Source: Novosphingobium sp.
GTDB taxonomy: Bacteria; Pseudomonadota; Alphaproteobacteria; Sphingomonadales; Sphingomonadaceae
Reading direction: 5' to 3'
Length of the DNA: 64,000 nucleotides
NCBI GenBank assembly: GCA_017744735.1
Contig: JAGIAR010000002.1
Location: 188,599 to 252,598 of the forward strand
Shown here in pieces: positions 27,152 to 35,507 of the stretch. A program made the translations under genes and the position numbers. Positions within the stretch are counted from its first letter, which is position 1; each line of letters begins with the position of its first letter. The notes under the pieces are model-generated. The model saw nothing but the letters and a program-made list of their open reading frames with translations. It did not search any database and was not told the origin of the DNA.

Positions 27152-28302
27152 CCGGCTGCGGGCGGCGTGGTCTCGCGCGCCTGGGGTATCGTCGCGCGCA
27201 TCTTGCGGCAGAACTGGCGCAGGCAGACTTCCTTGTCGGACAGCGGCCCGACCGAGAAGCTGCGCGACTGCATGCCCTGCTGCACGCGGGTGATGAGTTC
27301 GGTGTCCTCGGCATTCACCTGCCGGTTGATCCGCCAGTTGAGATAGCGCGCGGCGCGCATTTCCCTGCGCTCATCGTCGAGCACGTAGGAAATTTCGCGG
27401 ATCATGCAGGTTGTCGGGCTGACCGGGAGCCATTGCATGAAATCGACCTGGTCCGGATAGATGTCGAAGGCGACATTCGGCCAGAGCTTGAAATAGAGCC
27501 AGTGGCGCTGGCTCGCCTCGGGCAGATGCGGCACCGGAGGGAGCAGGTTCTGGTACTGGCGCTCCGACCAGTTGTCGGACGGCTGGTCGATCAGATCGCC
27601 CCACATGCGGTCGACGTGATCTTCCGCCTCGACCCCGTAGCTCTTGCCGAACAGGCGGGTGAGGCCCGGATGCGCGACCGGGATGTGCAGCCCGTCGGAG
27701 TAATTGTCGCCGACGTTCTTCCAGTTCACATCGCGCGGGCGCATCGTCACCCGGCCGAGCGCCTTCAGCGCCTCGAAGCGGTAGGGCTCGATCATGCTTT
27801 CATAGGGCGCCATCATGCTGGCGACCGAAGGACCCTGATCTTTCAGGCGGACGAAGACGAAGCCGCGCCAGATCTCCATGCTCACCGGGGCGAGCGCCTG
27901 CATGCTCTTTTCGAGCGCCGGGTAGGAAGCGCTGTCGGGCACGCCGCTGAGGCGCCCGTCGAGCTCGTAGGTCCAGGCGTGGTAGGGGCAGACCAGCTTC
28001 TTCGCGCAGCCGCTCGATCCGTCGACGATGCGCGAGCCGCGGTGGCGGCAGACATTGGTGAAGGCGCGCACCTCCCCGTCGCGGCCGCGCACCACGATCA
28101 CGCTTTCGCCGAGATAGTCGAGCGTGTGCCACGCGCCGACTTCGGCGATGTCGCTGACATGGCAGACGACCTGCCAGCTCGGCGCGAACACCAGCTCCTT
28201 CTCGGCTTCGAAGAATTCCGGGTCCGAATAGGTCCAGGCCGGCAGGCTCCAGCCCTCCAGGGGGTCTTCGTTCTGTCCTGCGGGTTGGAGCAGCGTTGCC
28301 AT
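27136..28302 (-). CDS. Rieske non-heme iron oxygenase, alpha subunit
   Basis: Oxygenase of 388 residues. The Rieske 2Fe-2S site is Cys85-x-His87 (CRHRG) and Cys105-x2-His108 (CPYHAW). The catalytic iron site reads DNYSDGLHIPVAH with Asp203, His206 and His211. The fold matches GbcA/CntA and ring-hydroxylating alpha subunits. No beta subunit or reductase is beside it, which favours an alpha-only (alpha-3) enzyme using a shared reductase. The ATG at 28302 is only 36 bases from the divergent TetR start. Substrate classes for alpha-only members are quaternary amines and aromatic acids. The nearby APC amine/amino acid permease leans toward a nitrogenous compound. Confidence 0.88.
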   Translation of the reverse strand: MATLLQPAGQNEDPLEGWSLPAWTYSDPEFFEAEKELVFAPSWQVVCHVSDIAEVGAWHTLDYLGESVIVVRGRDGEVRAFTNVCRHRGSRIVDGSSGCAKKLVCPYHAWTYELDGRLSGVPDSASYPALEKSMQALAPVSMEIWRGFVFVRLKDQGPSVASMMAPYESMIEPYRFEALKALGRVTMRPRDVNWKNVGDNYSDGLHIPVAHPGLTRLFGKSYGVEAEDHVDRMWGDLIDQPSDNWSERQYQNLLPPVPHLPEASQRHWLYFKLWPNVAFDIYPDQVDFMQWLPVSPTTCMIREISYVLDDERREMRAARYLNWRINRQVNAEDTELITRVQQGMQSRSFSVGPLSDKEVCLRQFCRKMRATIPQARETTPPAAGWSRK

Positions 28303-28316
28303 GGTCGAATCCTTGC

Positions 28317-28330
28317 TATACACTCGTATA
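28317..28330. promoter_or_regulatory. Palindromic operator between Rieske and TetR genes
   Basis: TATAC-ACTC-GTATA is a perfect 5-base inverted repeat with a 4-base spacer, centred in the 36-base gap between divergent start codons. The gap is too short for two separate promoters without overlap, so a TetR-family dimer bound here would control both directions. The palindrome also covers the likely -10 and start regions. Confidence 0.6.
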
Positions 28331-28338
28331 ACAAGCCG

Positions 28339-28935
28339 ATGACCGCCCGACAAGCCTTCACCCGCAGCGCGCCTGACGATCGGCGGCAGAGCCTGATCGA
28401 GGCGACCGCGCGCTGCCTGGCCGAGCGCGGCGCGGCCGGCGTATCGGTGCGGACGATCTGCGCCGAGGCGGGCGTCTCCCCCGGGCTGCTGCGCCACTAT
28501 TTCGCGGGCGTTTCGGATGCGATCGCCGAGACCTACCGCTGGACCGGGCAGACCATCGGCGATGCGCTGGAAGCGGCGGTGACGCAGGCGGGCAGCGATC
28601 CACGCGCCCGACTGCTCGCCTATCTCACCGCCAGCTTCCTGCCGCCGATCGCCTCGCCCGAACTGCTCGCGACCTATGTCGCCTATTGGAGCCTGACCCG
28701 CAGCGATCCGGCGATCGCTGCGGTGCGTGCCGAGGTCTACGGCGATTTCCGCCTCGGGCTGGAAGCACTGATCGCGCAATACCGCCCCGACGTGGCCGAT
28801 CCCCGCCTGCCCTCGGTCGCGCTGACCGCGCTGATCGACGGGCTGTGGCTGGAACTGAGCCTGGGCCAGGCGCCGTTCACGCCGGAGGAGGCCGGGCAGC
28901 TGGCGGAGAAATGGCTGGATGCGCTGCTGGGTTAG
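28339..28935 (+). CDS. TetR/AcrR family transcriptional regulator (BetI-like)
   Basis: Regulator of 198 residues. The N-terminal helix-turn-helix runs from about 15 to 62 with RRQSLIEATARCLAERGAAGVSVRTI and the recognition helix near GVSPGLLRHYF; the order and spacing recall the choline repressor BetI. The C-terminal domain (about 75-198) is a helical ligand-binding bundle including SPELLATYVAYWSL. It starts 9 bases after the palindromic operator. It likely represses the Rieske/FAD oxidoreductase operon and itself until an inducer, possibly the pathway substrate, binds. Its stop overlaps the convergent APC permease stop by 4 bases. Confidence 0.85.
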   Translation: MTARQAFTRSAPDDRRQSLIEATARCLAERGAAGVSVRTICAEAGVSPGLLRHYFAGVSDAIAETYRWTGQTIGDALEAAVTQAGSDPRARLLAYLTASFLPPIASPELLATYVAYWSLTRSDPAIAAVRAEVYGDFRLGLEALIAQYRPDVADPRLPSVALTALIDGLWLELSLGQAPFTPEEAGQLAEKWLDALLG

Positions 28936-30257
28936 GCTTCCTCGATCCCGTGGGCGTGCTCGAATTCCTCGACCGCCGCGGCCGTGCGCCGCGCCCACCA
29001 CAGCATCGGGATGCCCGAGGCCATCAGCAGGAAGCTGAGGCCGCTCACCTCGACGCCCGCGCCCCACAGGGTCCACAACGAATAGAGCGCGCCCAGCACC
29101 GCCAACGGCCGCGCCAGCTTGAGCTTGAACGCCGCGAGCGAGCAGGCGAGATAGACCCACAGGCTGGCCGAAGTGGACAGCAGCAGCATGTATTCGAACA
29201 GGCCCTGCATGCTGCGCGCACCGTTCATCACCACGAACACGGTGGCAATCATCGCCGAAACCAGCAGCGCGCGCACCGGCGTGCCGGCCCGGTCGGTCTG
29301 CGCCAGCCAGCGCGGCAATATGCCTTTGGCTGCCATCGCGCGCGGCATCTCGCCCTGCAGCAGCACCCAGCCGTTGAGCGCGCCGACGCAGCTGATCACC
29401 ACGAACAGCGTGATCACCTCGGCCCAGCCCGAACTCCAGAAATGGCTCACGAAGGTCGCGAAGGGCGCAGGCGACCCGGCCACCTCGTCCGCCGGTAGCA
29501 TCAGCGCGATGGCAGAGCACACCAGCACGTAGAACAGCGCCGTCAGCCCGGTGCCCCACAGCGTCGCGCGCGGGACGTTGACCTCGGGATTCTTCACCTT
29601 CTCCACCGCCACGCTGGCGCTTTCGAACCCGACCAGCGCCCACAGCGTCAATGCGGCGGCCGCGTTGATCGAGCCGGGATGGAGCTGCACGGGATCGAAC
29701 GGCGCAACGCTGCCCCGCCCCCGCGCCAGCACCAGCGCTGCCAGCACCACCACCGCGATCAGCGGCAGGACCTTCAGCACCGTGGTCACGATCTGGAAAT
29801 GCCCGGCGGCCTTCGCCCCGCGCAGATTCAGCGCGGTGAGGATCCACAGCAGCAGCGCCGCCGCGATCGCCGGACGGAACTCGCCGGCCGAGACGACCGG
29901 GAACAGCGCCGAGAGATGGCTGATGGCGGCCACCGCGATGGTCACCACCGCGGTCCAGATCGAGACGAGGTAGATCCACCCCATCAGAAAGGCCGCGATC
30001 GGCCCGAAGGCGGCATCGACGAAACCGGACAATCCCCCCGCATGGGGCAGCGCCCGGGTCAGCCGCGAGAGCAGATAGGCCAGCACCAGCGCGCCCGATC
30101 CGGTGAGGACCCAGGCGACCACCGCGTTCCAGCCGTAGGGCGCGAGCGTGGCTGGGAGCAGAAACACTCCCGACCCGATCATGTTGCCCATCACCAGCGC
30201 GATAGCCGCCAGCAGGCCGAGCTGCTGCTTCTGCGCGGCCCGCTGCGTCTCTTTCAT
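28932..30257 (-). CDS. APC family amino acid / amine permease
   Basis: Inner-membrane carrier of 441 residues with about 12 membrane helices. The first helix carries GNMIGSGVFLLP at 24-35, the substrate backbone-binding motif of amino acid-polyamine-organocation transporters (compare AdiC, PotE). Helix 6 begins ALTLWALVGFESASVAVEKVKNPEVNVP, conserved in the family. SD AGAGGGG precedes the ATG. It starts 25 bases after the stop of the TonB receptor gene, so the two probably form one transcript that brings a substrate across both membranes. The amine/amino acid class is a family inference. Confidence 0.9.
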   Translation of the reverse strand: MKETQRAAQKQQLGLLAAIALVMGNMIGSGVFLLPATLAPYGWNAVVAWVLTGSGALVLAYLLSRLTRALPHAGGLSGFVDAAFGPIAAFLMGWIYLVSIWTAVVTIAVAAISHLSALFPVVSAGEFRPAIAAALLLWILTALNLRGAKAAGHFQIVTTVLKVLPLIAVVVLAALVLARGRGSVAPFDPVQLHPGSINAAAALTLWALVGFESASVAVEKVKNPEVNVPRATLWGTGLTALFYVLVCSAIALMLPADEVAGSPAPFATFVSHFWSSGWAEVITLFVVISCVGALNGWVLLQGEMPRAMAAKGILPRWLAQTDRAGTPVRALLVSAMIATVFVVMNGARSMQGLFEYMLLLSTSASLWVYLACSLAAFKLKLARPLAVLGALYSLWTLWGAGVEVSGLSFLLMASGIPMLWWARRTAAAVEEFEHAHGIEEA

Positions 30258-30282
30258 GGCTACCCCTCTTGCAGGGGCGCGC

Positions 30283-32664
30283 TTAGAAGTCGGCGCCCAC
30301 CTTGATGCCGATAAGCCTCGGCTTGATCAGCGTATCATAGAACACGCCGCCGCCCGGCGCGAAATCGCCGACGTCGCCGCAGATCGTTTCATCGCATTGG
30401 GTCGAGCTGTTCACCACGCCCTTCGAGCCGAACAGATTGGTGGCGAAGATCTCCGCGCGATAGGCGCCGGTATCGAAACCAAGGCTGAAGTCCGCCGTGG
30501 TATAGGCCGCCAGATTGCCCACAATCGCATTGATGTCCGGCCGCAGATCGTTGCGGCGTTTGCCGGTGTGGCTGATCGCCATCTGGATATGGCCCTTCCA
30601 GTCGCCGATCGGGAATTCGTAGCGCGCCAACGCATTGCCCTTGATCTTAGGCGTAACGGGCAATTGCGTGCCAGCGGGCGCGAGCAGCGAGTTGCCCGGC
30701 GTGGTGCAGTCGAAGTCCGCATTGGCGATCTCACAGAAATCGCGCGTGATCTTGGCGTCGTTGTAACTGCCGCTGATCCCCAGGGTCAGCCCGCCTTCGT
30801 GGAAGCTTAGGTCGCCCTCGATCCCGCGAATTCGCGCGATACCCGCGTCGCGGATTTCGGTGAGTCCGTTGGCGCCGAGGAAGGACAACTGAATGTGCTT
30901 CCAGTCCTCTTGGTAGATCGCACCGTTGAAGGTGATCGGCCCGAACTGGGTCTTCCAGCCGACCTCGTAATTGTCGAGCGTGTCCGGGCCATACGGAGGC
31001 AACGTCCCGCGCCGGTTGATCCCGCCCGGCCGGAAACCGCGCGACCAGGTCGCATAGACAAGGACGTCCGGTGTAATCTTGTAAGTGGCGTTGAGCTTGT
31101 GGATGAAGCCGGTGTCCGACGTGGCTTTGTCAAAAACGTCGTAGGGCGCGCCGCTTACTGTCGAAGGCCCTTCATAATCGGCCCCAGCGAATCCGAAAAA
31201 GCCCTCAAGCGAATTTTTATAGTAATAGATGCGACCGCCTGCGGTGAGAGTGAGCTTGTCGGTAAGGTCATAGCTCAGCTCGCCGAAAGCCGCGAGGTCA
31301 CGATCGACACGTTTCTGAGCTGTCAGCCAAATGTTGTCCACGGTGCCCGGCACCTCCACGCGCTGATCGGGATCGTCACTTTCGTCGGCCAGCCCGTCGA
31401 TGATGTAGTGCTGGGTGATGTAGTGGGTCTGACGCTGGGCAAAGACGCCGCCGATGAAGCGGATCGGCGCATCGGCCGGCGAGCTGATGCGCACTTCGCC
31501 GAACGACTTGCGATAGCGATCCGTGCCCTGGATGTACTGGTTCGGGCTGATCTGGTTGCCGTCGTTGTCGTAGACGAGATAGCCCGAGGCCGGGTCGAGC
31601 GAGTGGTAGTAGCTGTCGTAGAAGAACGCATAGTCCGAATAATCCTGATAGGTCTCATCCTGACGCCAGAGCTGGCCGCCGGTCGCCACCAGGTCCCAGT
31701 TGCCGAGCTTGCCCTCGATCGTCATCGCCGCCTGGAGCCATTTGTCCTGGCTGTATTCGTAATTGTACTGGACCGTCTGGTAGTCCTTGGTCACCGCGCT
31801 GCTGCGTTCCTGCGCGAAGGTGCCGTGGACCTTCTGGATCTGACCCATCACCGTCGGGCGCAGGGTCCAGTTGTCATCCAGATCGATCCCGAGCGCGAGA
31901 CGCCCGCCATAGGTGTCGGCGTCGTTGTAATCGTCCTTGGCATAGGCGGTGTTGCACTGTTCGATCCCCGAGCTCGGATAGGTCCGGCAGCCGGGGATAT
32001 TGTCGATATAGCCGGCGTCGTGGCGATACCAGCCGACCAGGCGCGCGGCCACGGTGTCGGTCAGGCGCAAATTGAGGAAGCCTTCGGCGATCCCGCCGAC
32101 GCCGCCGTGCTGGACCTGGTTCAGCTCGAGGTCCACCGCACCGTAGGTGCTGGTCATGTCGGGCTTGTTGGTCACCATCTTGACCGTGCCCGCCATCGAG
32201 CTTGCGCCGTAGAGCGTGCCCTGCGGCCCGGCCAGCGCCTCGACGCGGGCGAGGTCGTAGGCCTGGATGTCGAGCGCGCCCTGGATGGTCGTGATCGGCA
32301 TTTCGTCGAGATAGGTGCCGACCGTCGGCAGGGAGGCGGAGTGGTTCGCGTTCTCGCCCGAGGACACGCCGCGGAAATAGACCTGGCTGAAGCCCGGACC
32401 GGCGGTCTGGATCGTGACCGAGGGGAGGAACTTCACCATGTCGGCCAGCTCGTTGACCTGCAGGTCCTCGAGCTTCTTGGTGCTGAGCGCGGTGACCGAG
32501 GCCGGCACGTCCTGCAAATTCTGCTCGCGCTTTTGCGCGGTCACGATGATCGCATCGCCGTCGTCGGTCTTGTCCTCGGCGAAGGCGGGGGTGGCGGCCA
32601 CCAGCGAGCTGCTGGCGAGCAGCGCGATAGCCAGGGTCTTACGATTGAAGTGCGACGCGTGCAT
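30283..32664 (-). CDS. TonB-dependent receptor
   Basis: Outer-membrane receptor of 793 residues. The signal peptide ends near TPAFA-ED. The TonB-box region IIVTAQKREQNLQDVP is followed by a plug domain (about 45-160) and a 22-strand barrel ending in an aromatic residue, GVKVGADF. The type, with VTAQKREQ and many aromatic strand ends, is the large sphingomonad TonB receptor group for organic substrates rather than only siderophores. The ATG at 32664 is supported by GGAGGGA upstream. Its neighbour at 32812 is a TPR-sulfotransferase, a frequent companion of such receptors, and the APC permease follows. Ligand unknown. Confidence 0.92.
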   Translation of the reverse strand: MHASHFNRKTLAIALLASSSLVAATPAFAEDKTDDGDAIIVTAQKREQNLQDVPASVTALSTKKLEDLQVNELADMVKFLPSVTIQTAGPGFSQVYFRGVSSGENANHSASLPTVGTYLDEMPITTIQGALDIQAYDLARVEALAGPQGTLYGASSMAGTVKMVTNKPDMTSTYGAVDLELNQVQHGGVGGIAEGFLNLRLTDTVAARLVGWYRHDAGYIDNIPGCRTYPSSGIEQCNTAYAKDDYNDADTYGGRLALGIDLDDNWTLRPTVMGQIQKVHGTFAQERSSAVTKDYQTVQYNYEYSQDKWLQAAMTIEGKLGNWDLVATGGQLWRQDETYQDYSDYAFFYDSYYHSLDPASGYLVYDNDGNQISPNQYIQGTDRYRKSFGEVRISSPADAPIRFIGGVFAQRQTHYITQHYIIDGLADESDDPDQRVEVPGTVDNIWLTAQKRVDRDLAAFGELSYDLTDKLTLTAGGRIYYYKNSLEGFFGFAGADYEGPSTVSGAPYDVFDKATSDTGFIHKLNATYKITPDVLVYATWSRGFRPGGINRRGTLPPYGPDTLDNYEVGWKTQFGPITFNGAIYQEDWKHIQLSFLGANGLTEIRDAGIARIRGIEGDLSFHEGGLTLGISGSYNDAKITRDFCEIANADFDCTTPGNSLLAPAGTQLPVTPKIKGNALARYEFPIGDWKGHIQMAISHTGKRRNDLRPDINAIVGNLAAYTTADFSLGFDTGAYRAEIFATNLFGSKGVVNSSTQCDETICGDVGDFAPGGGVFYDTLIKPRLIGIKVGADF

Positions 32665-32811
32665 CAGATCCCTCCTGCGGTGCAGCAGTCCGCAATCCGC
32701 CACAGGATTGAAACAGTAACAATAGTGCAATCGACCGGGGTCGTCGCAGGCGAAACCAATTTGCGGGAACTATGACATTTTTGCCACGGCGGGCGCGCGC
32801 GCTGTTATTTT

Positions 32812-34575
32812 TCAGACACGGTTGGAAGCATAGCTTTCCGTAACGTCACCCAGCGCATGCTTGAGCGGATCGAGCCATTTTTCGTAGGGACGCCAGGCAT
32901 CCACCCCGTCGCGGTTGATCGGACGGCGAACCTGCTCGCTCGAGGCAGTGCGCACCGCGCGGGTGTTCGCGTGGAAGGCCAGACAGGCCTCTTCGAACGG
33001 CAAACCGAGATAGGCGAGCAGCGCGCGCACCTCCGCTTCGGGGTCTTCGAGCAGCCGCTCGTGGATCACCCGGTGGACCCGGCCCGGCAGCACCCGGTCG
33101 AGATGATCCATCGCCCGCACATAATCCGCGTAATAGCGCCCGATGTGGGCGAGGTCGTAGGCGAAGGCCTGCCCCTTGGCGAAATGCTGGCGGAAATTCG
33201 AAAAGCAGCAATCGAGCGGATGGCGCCGCGCATCGACGATCTTCGCGTTCGGCAGGATCAGGTGGATGAAGCCGGCGTAGACCCAGTTGTTGGGCAGCTT
33301 GTCGATATAGAACGGCTTGCCGGTCTTGCGCTGCACGCGGGTGCGTTCGAGGAACTCGGCGCCGAGCGCGGCGAGTTGCTCGGGCCGCATCTTCGCACTC
33401 GCCGCGATCCAGTCGCGCGGGCTGCCCATCGCCCGCGCCTCGCGTAGCGCCAGCGCGGGAATGTCGGGCAATTCCATCGTCCCCTCGACCTGCGAATGGC
33501 TCGACAGGATCTGCTCGACCAGCGTCGATCCCGCGCGCGGCAGGCCCAGCACGAACACCGGATCGGGGGCCGGATCGCCCTGCCCGGCGCGCGCGGCGAA
33601 GAATGCGGGCGTGAAGGTCGCGATCGCCTGGTCGACCTGCGCCGCGACCCCAGCCGGATCGTAGCCGAGCTGCGCGCTGCGCAAGGCGTTGCCCTGCGCA
33701 TAGTGACGGAAGGAGGGCTCGGGCTCGTCCCGGTCGCCATAGGCCTTGCCCAGCGCGAAATGGAGGTGCAGCCGGTCCTCCTCTGTCGGCTCGGGATCGC
33801 CCGCGAGTGCCTGTTCCATCGCCGCCACGTCGGCATCGTCGAAGCGCACGGTCTTGAGGTTGGCGAGGCTCCACCACACTTCGCCGAGATCGCCCTGGCA
33901 GGCGATCGCCGTGCGGTAGGCGGCGATTGCCTCGTCCTGCCGCCCGATGGTCTTGAGCACGTGGCCATAGCTCATCCACATGCGGGCATGCCGCGGGAAG
34001 GCCTGCACAAGCTGCGCATAGAGCGTAGCGGCCTCCTCGTAATCGCCGGTCCGCCCCAGCACCGCCGCGCGCAGCATGGCGTTGGCGGAGGCGTCCTGCG
34101 CATCGCCGCCGCTCAGCGACAGCGCGTCGAGCTCGGCCAGCGCCTCGGCATAGCGTTGCTGCCGGTTGAGCACGAGCGCGAGGTTTGCCCGCGCGACTGC
34201 AAAGCCCGGCGCCAGTTCGAGCGCGCGGCGCAGCAGCGTCTCCGCATCCCCGTAGCGCCCGATCCGCGCCGCCAGCTCCGCCATCAAGCGGATCGCCGCC
34301 GCGTCGGTCGGCTGGGCTTTCAGGCGCGCGCGCAGCCCGGCCTCGGCGCGCGGCAGGTCGTTGGCGAGCATCGCCCCGGCAATCGCGACCATCTCCGGCT
34401 CGAAGGCGGTCGCGCGCACGGCCGTCATCTCGGCCTCCGCCGCCTCGCTTTCCTCGCCCGCGGCGCGCAACGCGCGGCCGAGCATGCGCCAGGCCGGCGC
34501 ATTGCGCGGATCCCGCGCTACCACGGCACGCAGCCGCGCCAGCGCTTCGGCGGGGGTTTCGGAAAGGGTCGCCAT
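32812..34575 (-). CDS. TPR repeat sulfotransferase
   Basis: Protein of 587 residues. The N-terminal half (about 5-290) is tetratricopeptide repeats, for example RYGDAETLLRRALELAPGF and GDYEEAATLYAQLVQAFP. The C-terminal half (about 335-587) is a sulfotransferase with the PAPS 5'-phosphosulfate loop FVLGLPRAGSTLVEQ at 341-355, a candidate catalytic region with SSHSQVEGT, and DARRHPLDCCFS. It has no signal peptide. The class often lies beside TonB receptors in sphingomonads and caulobacters. The reaction would be sulfate transfer to a carbohydrate, peptide or small molecule; the acceptor is unknown. Confidence 0.88.
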   Translation of the reverse strand: MATLSETPAEALARLRAVVARDPRNAPAWRMLGRALRAAGEESEAAEAEMTAVRATAFEPEMVAIAGAMLANDLPRAEAGLRARLKAQPTDAAAIRLMAELAARIGRYGDAETLLRRALELAPGFAVARANLALVLNRQQRYAEALAELDALSLSGGDAQDASANAMLRAAVLGRTGDYEEAATLYAQLVQAFPRHARMWMSYGHVLKTIGRQDEAIAAYRTAIACQGDLGEVWWSLANLKTVRFDDADVAAMEQALAGDPEPTEEDRLHLHFALGKAYGDRDEPEPSFRHYAQGNALRSAQLGYDPAGVAAQVDQAIATFTPAFFAARAGQGDPAPDPVFVLGLPRAGSTLVEQILSSHSQVEGTMELPDIPALALREARAMGSPRDWIAASAKMRPEQLAALGAEFLERTRVQRKTGKPFYIDKLPNNWVYAGFIHLILPNAKIVDARRHPLDCCFSNFRQHFAKGQAFAYDLAHIGRYYADYVRAMDHLDRVLPGRVHRVIHERLLEDPEAEVRALLAYLGLPFEEACLAFHANTRAVRTASSEQVRRPINRDGVDAWRPYEKWLDPLKHALGDVTESYASNRV

Positions 34576-34877
34576 CGCGCGCGATCTACCATGCGGCGGC
34601 AGCGGCGCAAAGCGACCTGCGCGCGGGTACGTTGTAACGGGTTGTAACCGGGAAGGTTACCGTAATTAACTTACATAGATGCACTCGCGCGCCGATGGAC
34701 TTTGTCAACGAAGGGTCCGCGTCGCGGCCGCCCTTCGGCCATATCTGCGTGGGGGCAGCCGTGCGAACGTCAAGGCCCCACCAGGCGCGCAGCCCTCGGC
34801 GCATCATCAACCCAGCGCACCCTGCGGCGGGGGCTGCGCGCGCTTCCCCGCCAGACACACGAAGGTCCAAGGGCGCG
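34576..34877. other. 302-base gene-free interval
   Basis: Between the sulfotransferase start and the response regulator stop I find no credible gene. It holds a locally AT-richer stretch (34628-34682) with GGTTGTAACC and GGTTACCG, probably the sulfotransferase promoter, and the TTGACAAAGTCC box on the minus strand. Confidence 0.5.
34697..34708 (-). promoter_or_regulatory. TTGACAAAGTCC box upstream of the sulfotransferase
   Basis: Reads TTGACAAAGTCC on the minus strand, about 122 bases before the sulfotransferase start. It fits the TTGAC-N3-GTC pattern of the G8 boxes. TTGACA is also a perfect -35 sequence, so it may only be a promoter element. Confidence 0.35.
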
Positions 34878-35507
34878 TCAGGCGTTGCCCCGTTCGCGCA
34901 GCACCAGCACCGCCAACTCGGTGCGCGATCCGACGCCCAGCTTCTCATAGATGCGGTGAAGGTAGACCTTGATCGACCCTTCGGTGGTGCCGATGCATTC
35001 CGCGATGTCGCGGTTGCGCTTGCCGACCGCGACCGCCTCGGCGATCTGCAGCTCGCGCGCCGACAGCTTTCCGAGCGCCGAGGCCTTGGGGCTCTCGATC
35101 GCAAGATCGAGCGCGCGCTGCATCAGCGCCTGGTCGATGAAGCGCTCGCCCGCCAGCACCGCCTCGATCGCGTCGTGCAGCCGCGTCTCCGCCCCGTCCT
35201 TGAACACGATCCCGTCGACCCGGGCCTTCACCGCAGTCAGGAGCGCGGCGTCCTCGATCTCCGCGGTCAGCAGGATCACCGGCCGCTCGTCGCCGCTGGC
35301 GCGCAACTGCTCCAGCACTGCGATGCCACCCATGCCGGGCATGCGGATGTCGAGGATCGCAAGGTCCGGCTTCTCGCGCTCGATCGCCTCCAGCGCGGCC
35401 GAACCGTTGTCGACCGACGCAACGATGTCGATCCCCAGCGCGCCCAGGGCGCCTTCGACTCCCGTGCGCAGGAAGGGATGGTCGTCGGCAAGCACAATCC
35501 TGGTCAT
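34878..35507 (-). CDS. NarL/FixJ-type response regulator
   Basis: Response regulator of 209 residues. The receiver domain has the acidic pair Asp8/Asp9, phospho-acceptor Asp53 in ILDIRMPG, Thr81 and Lys103 in VFKDG. A LuxR-type helix-turn-helix lies at about 145-205, with LSARELQIAEAVAVGKRNRDIA and GTTEGSIKVYLHRIYEKLGV. It starts inside the stop of the sensor kinase gene (4-base overlap at 35504-35507), so the two are translated together. The ATG has GGAGGAAGACC upstream. It acts in the cytoplasm as a DNA-binding regulator. Targets cannot be named; the nearest genes are the sulfotransferase and the UrcA protein. Confidence 0.92.
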   Translation of the reverse strand: MTRIVLADDHPFLRTGVEGALGALGIDIVASVDNGSAALEAIEREKPDLAILDIRMPGMGGIAVLEQLRASGDERPVILLTAEIEDAALLTAVKARVDGIVFKDGAETRLHDAIEAVLAGERFIDQALMQRALDLAIESPKASALGKLSARELQIAEAVAVGKRNRDIAECIGTTEGSIKVYLHRIYEKLGVGSRTELAVLVLRERGNA

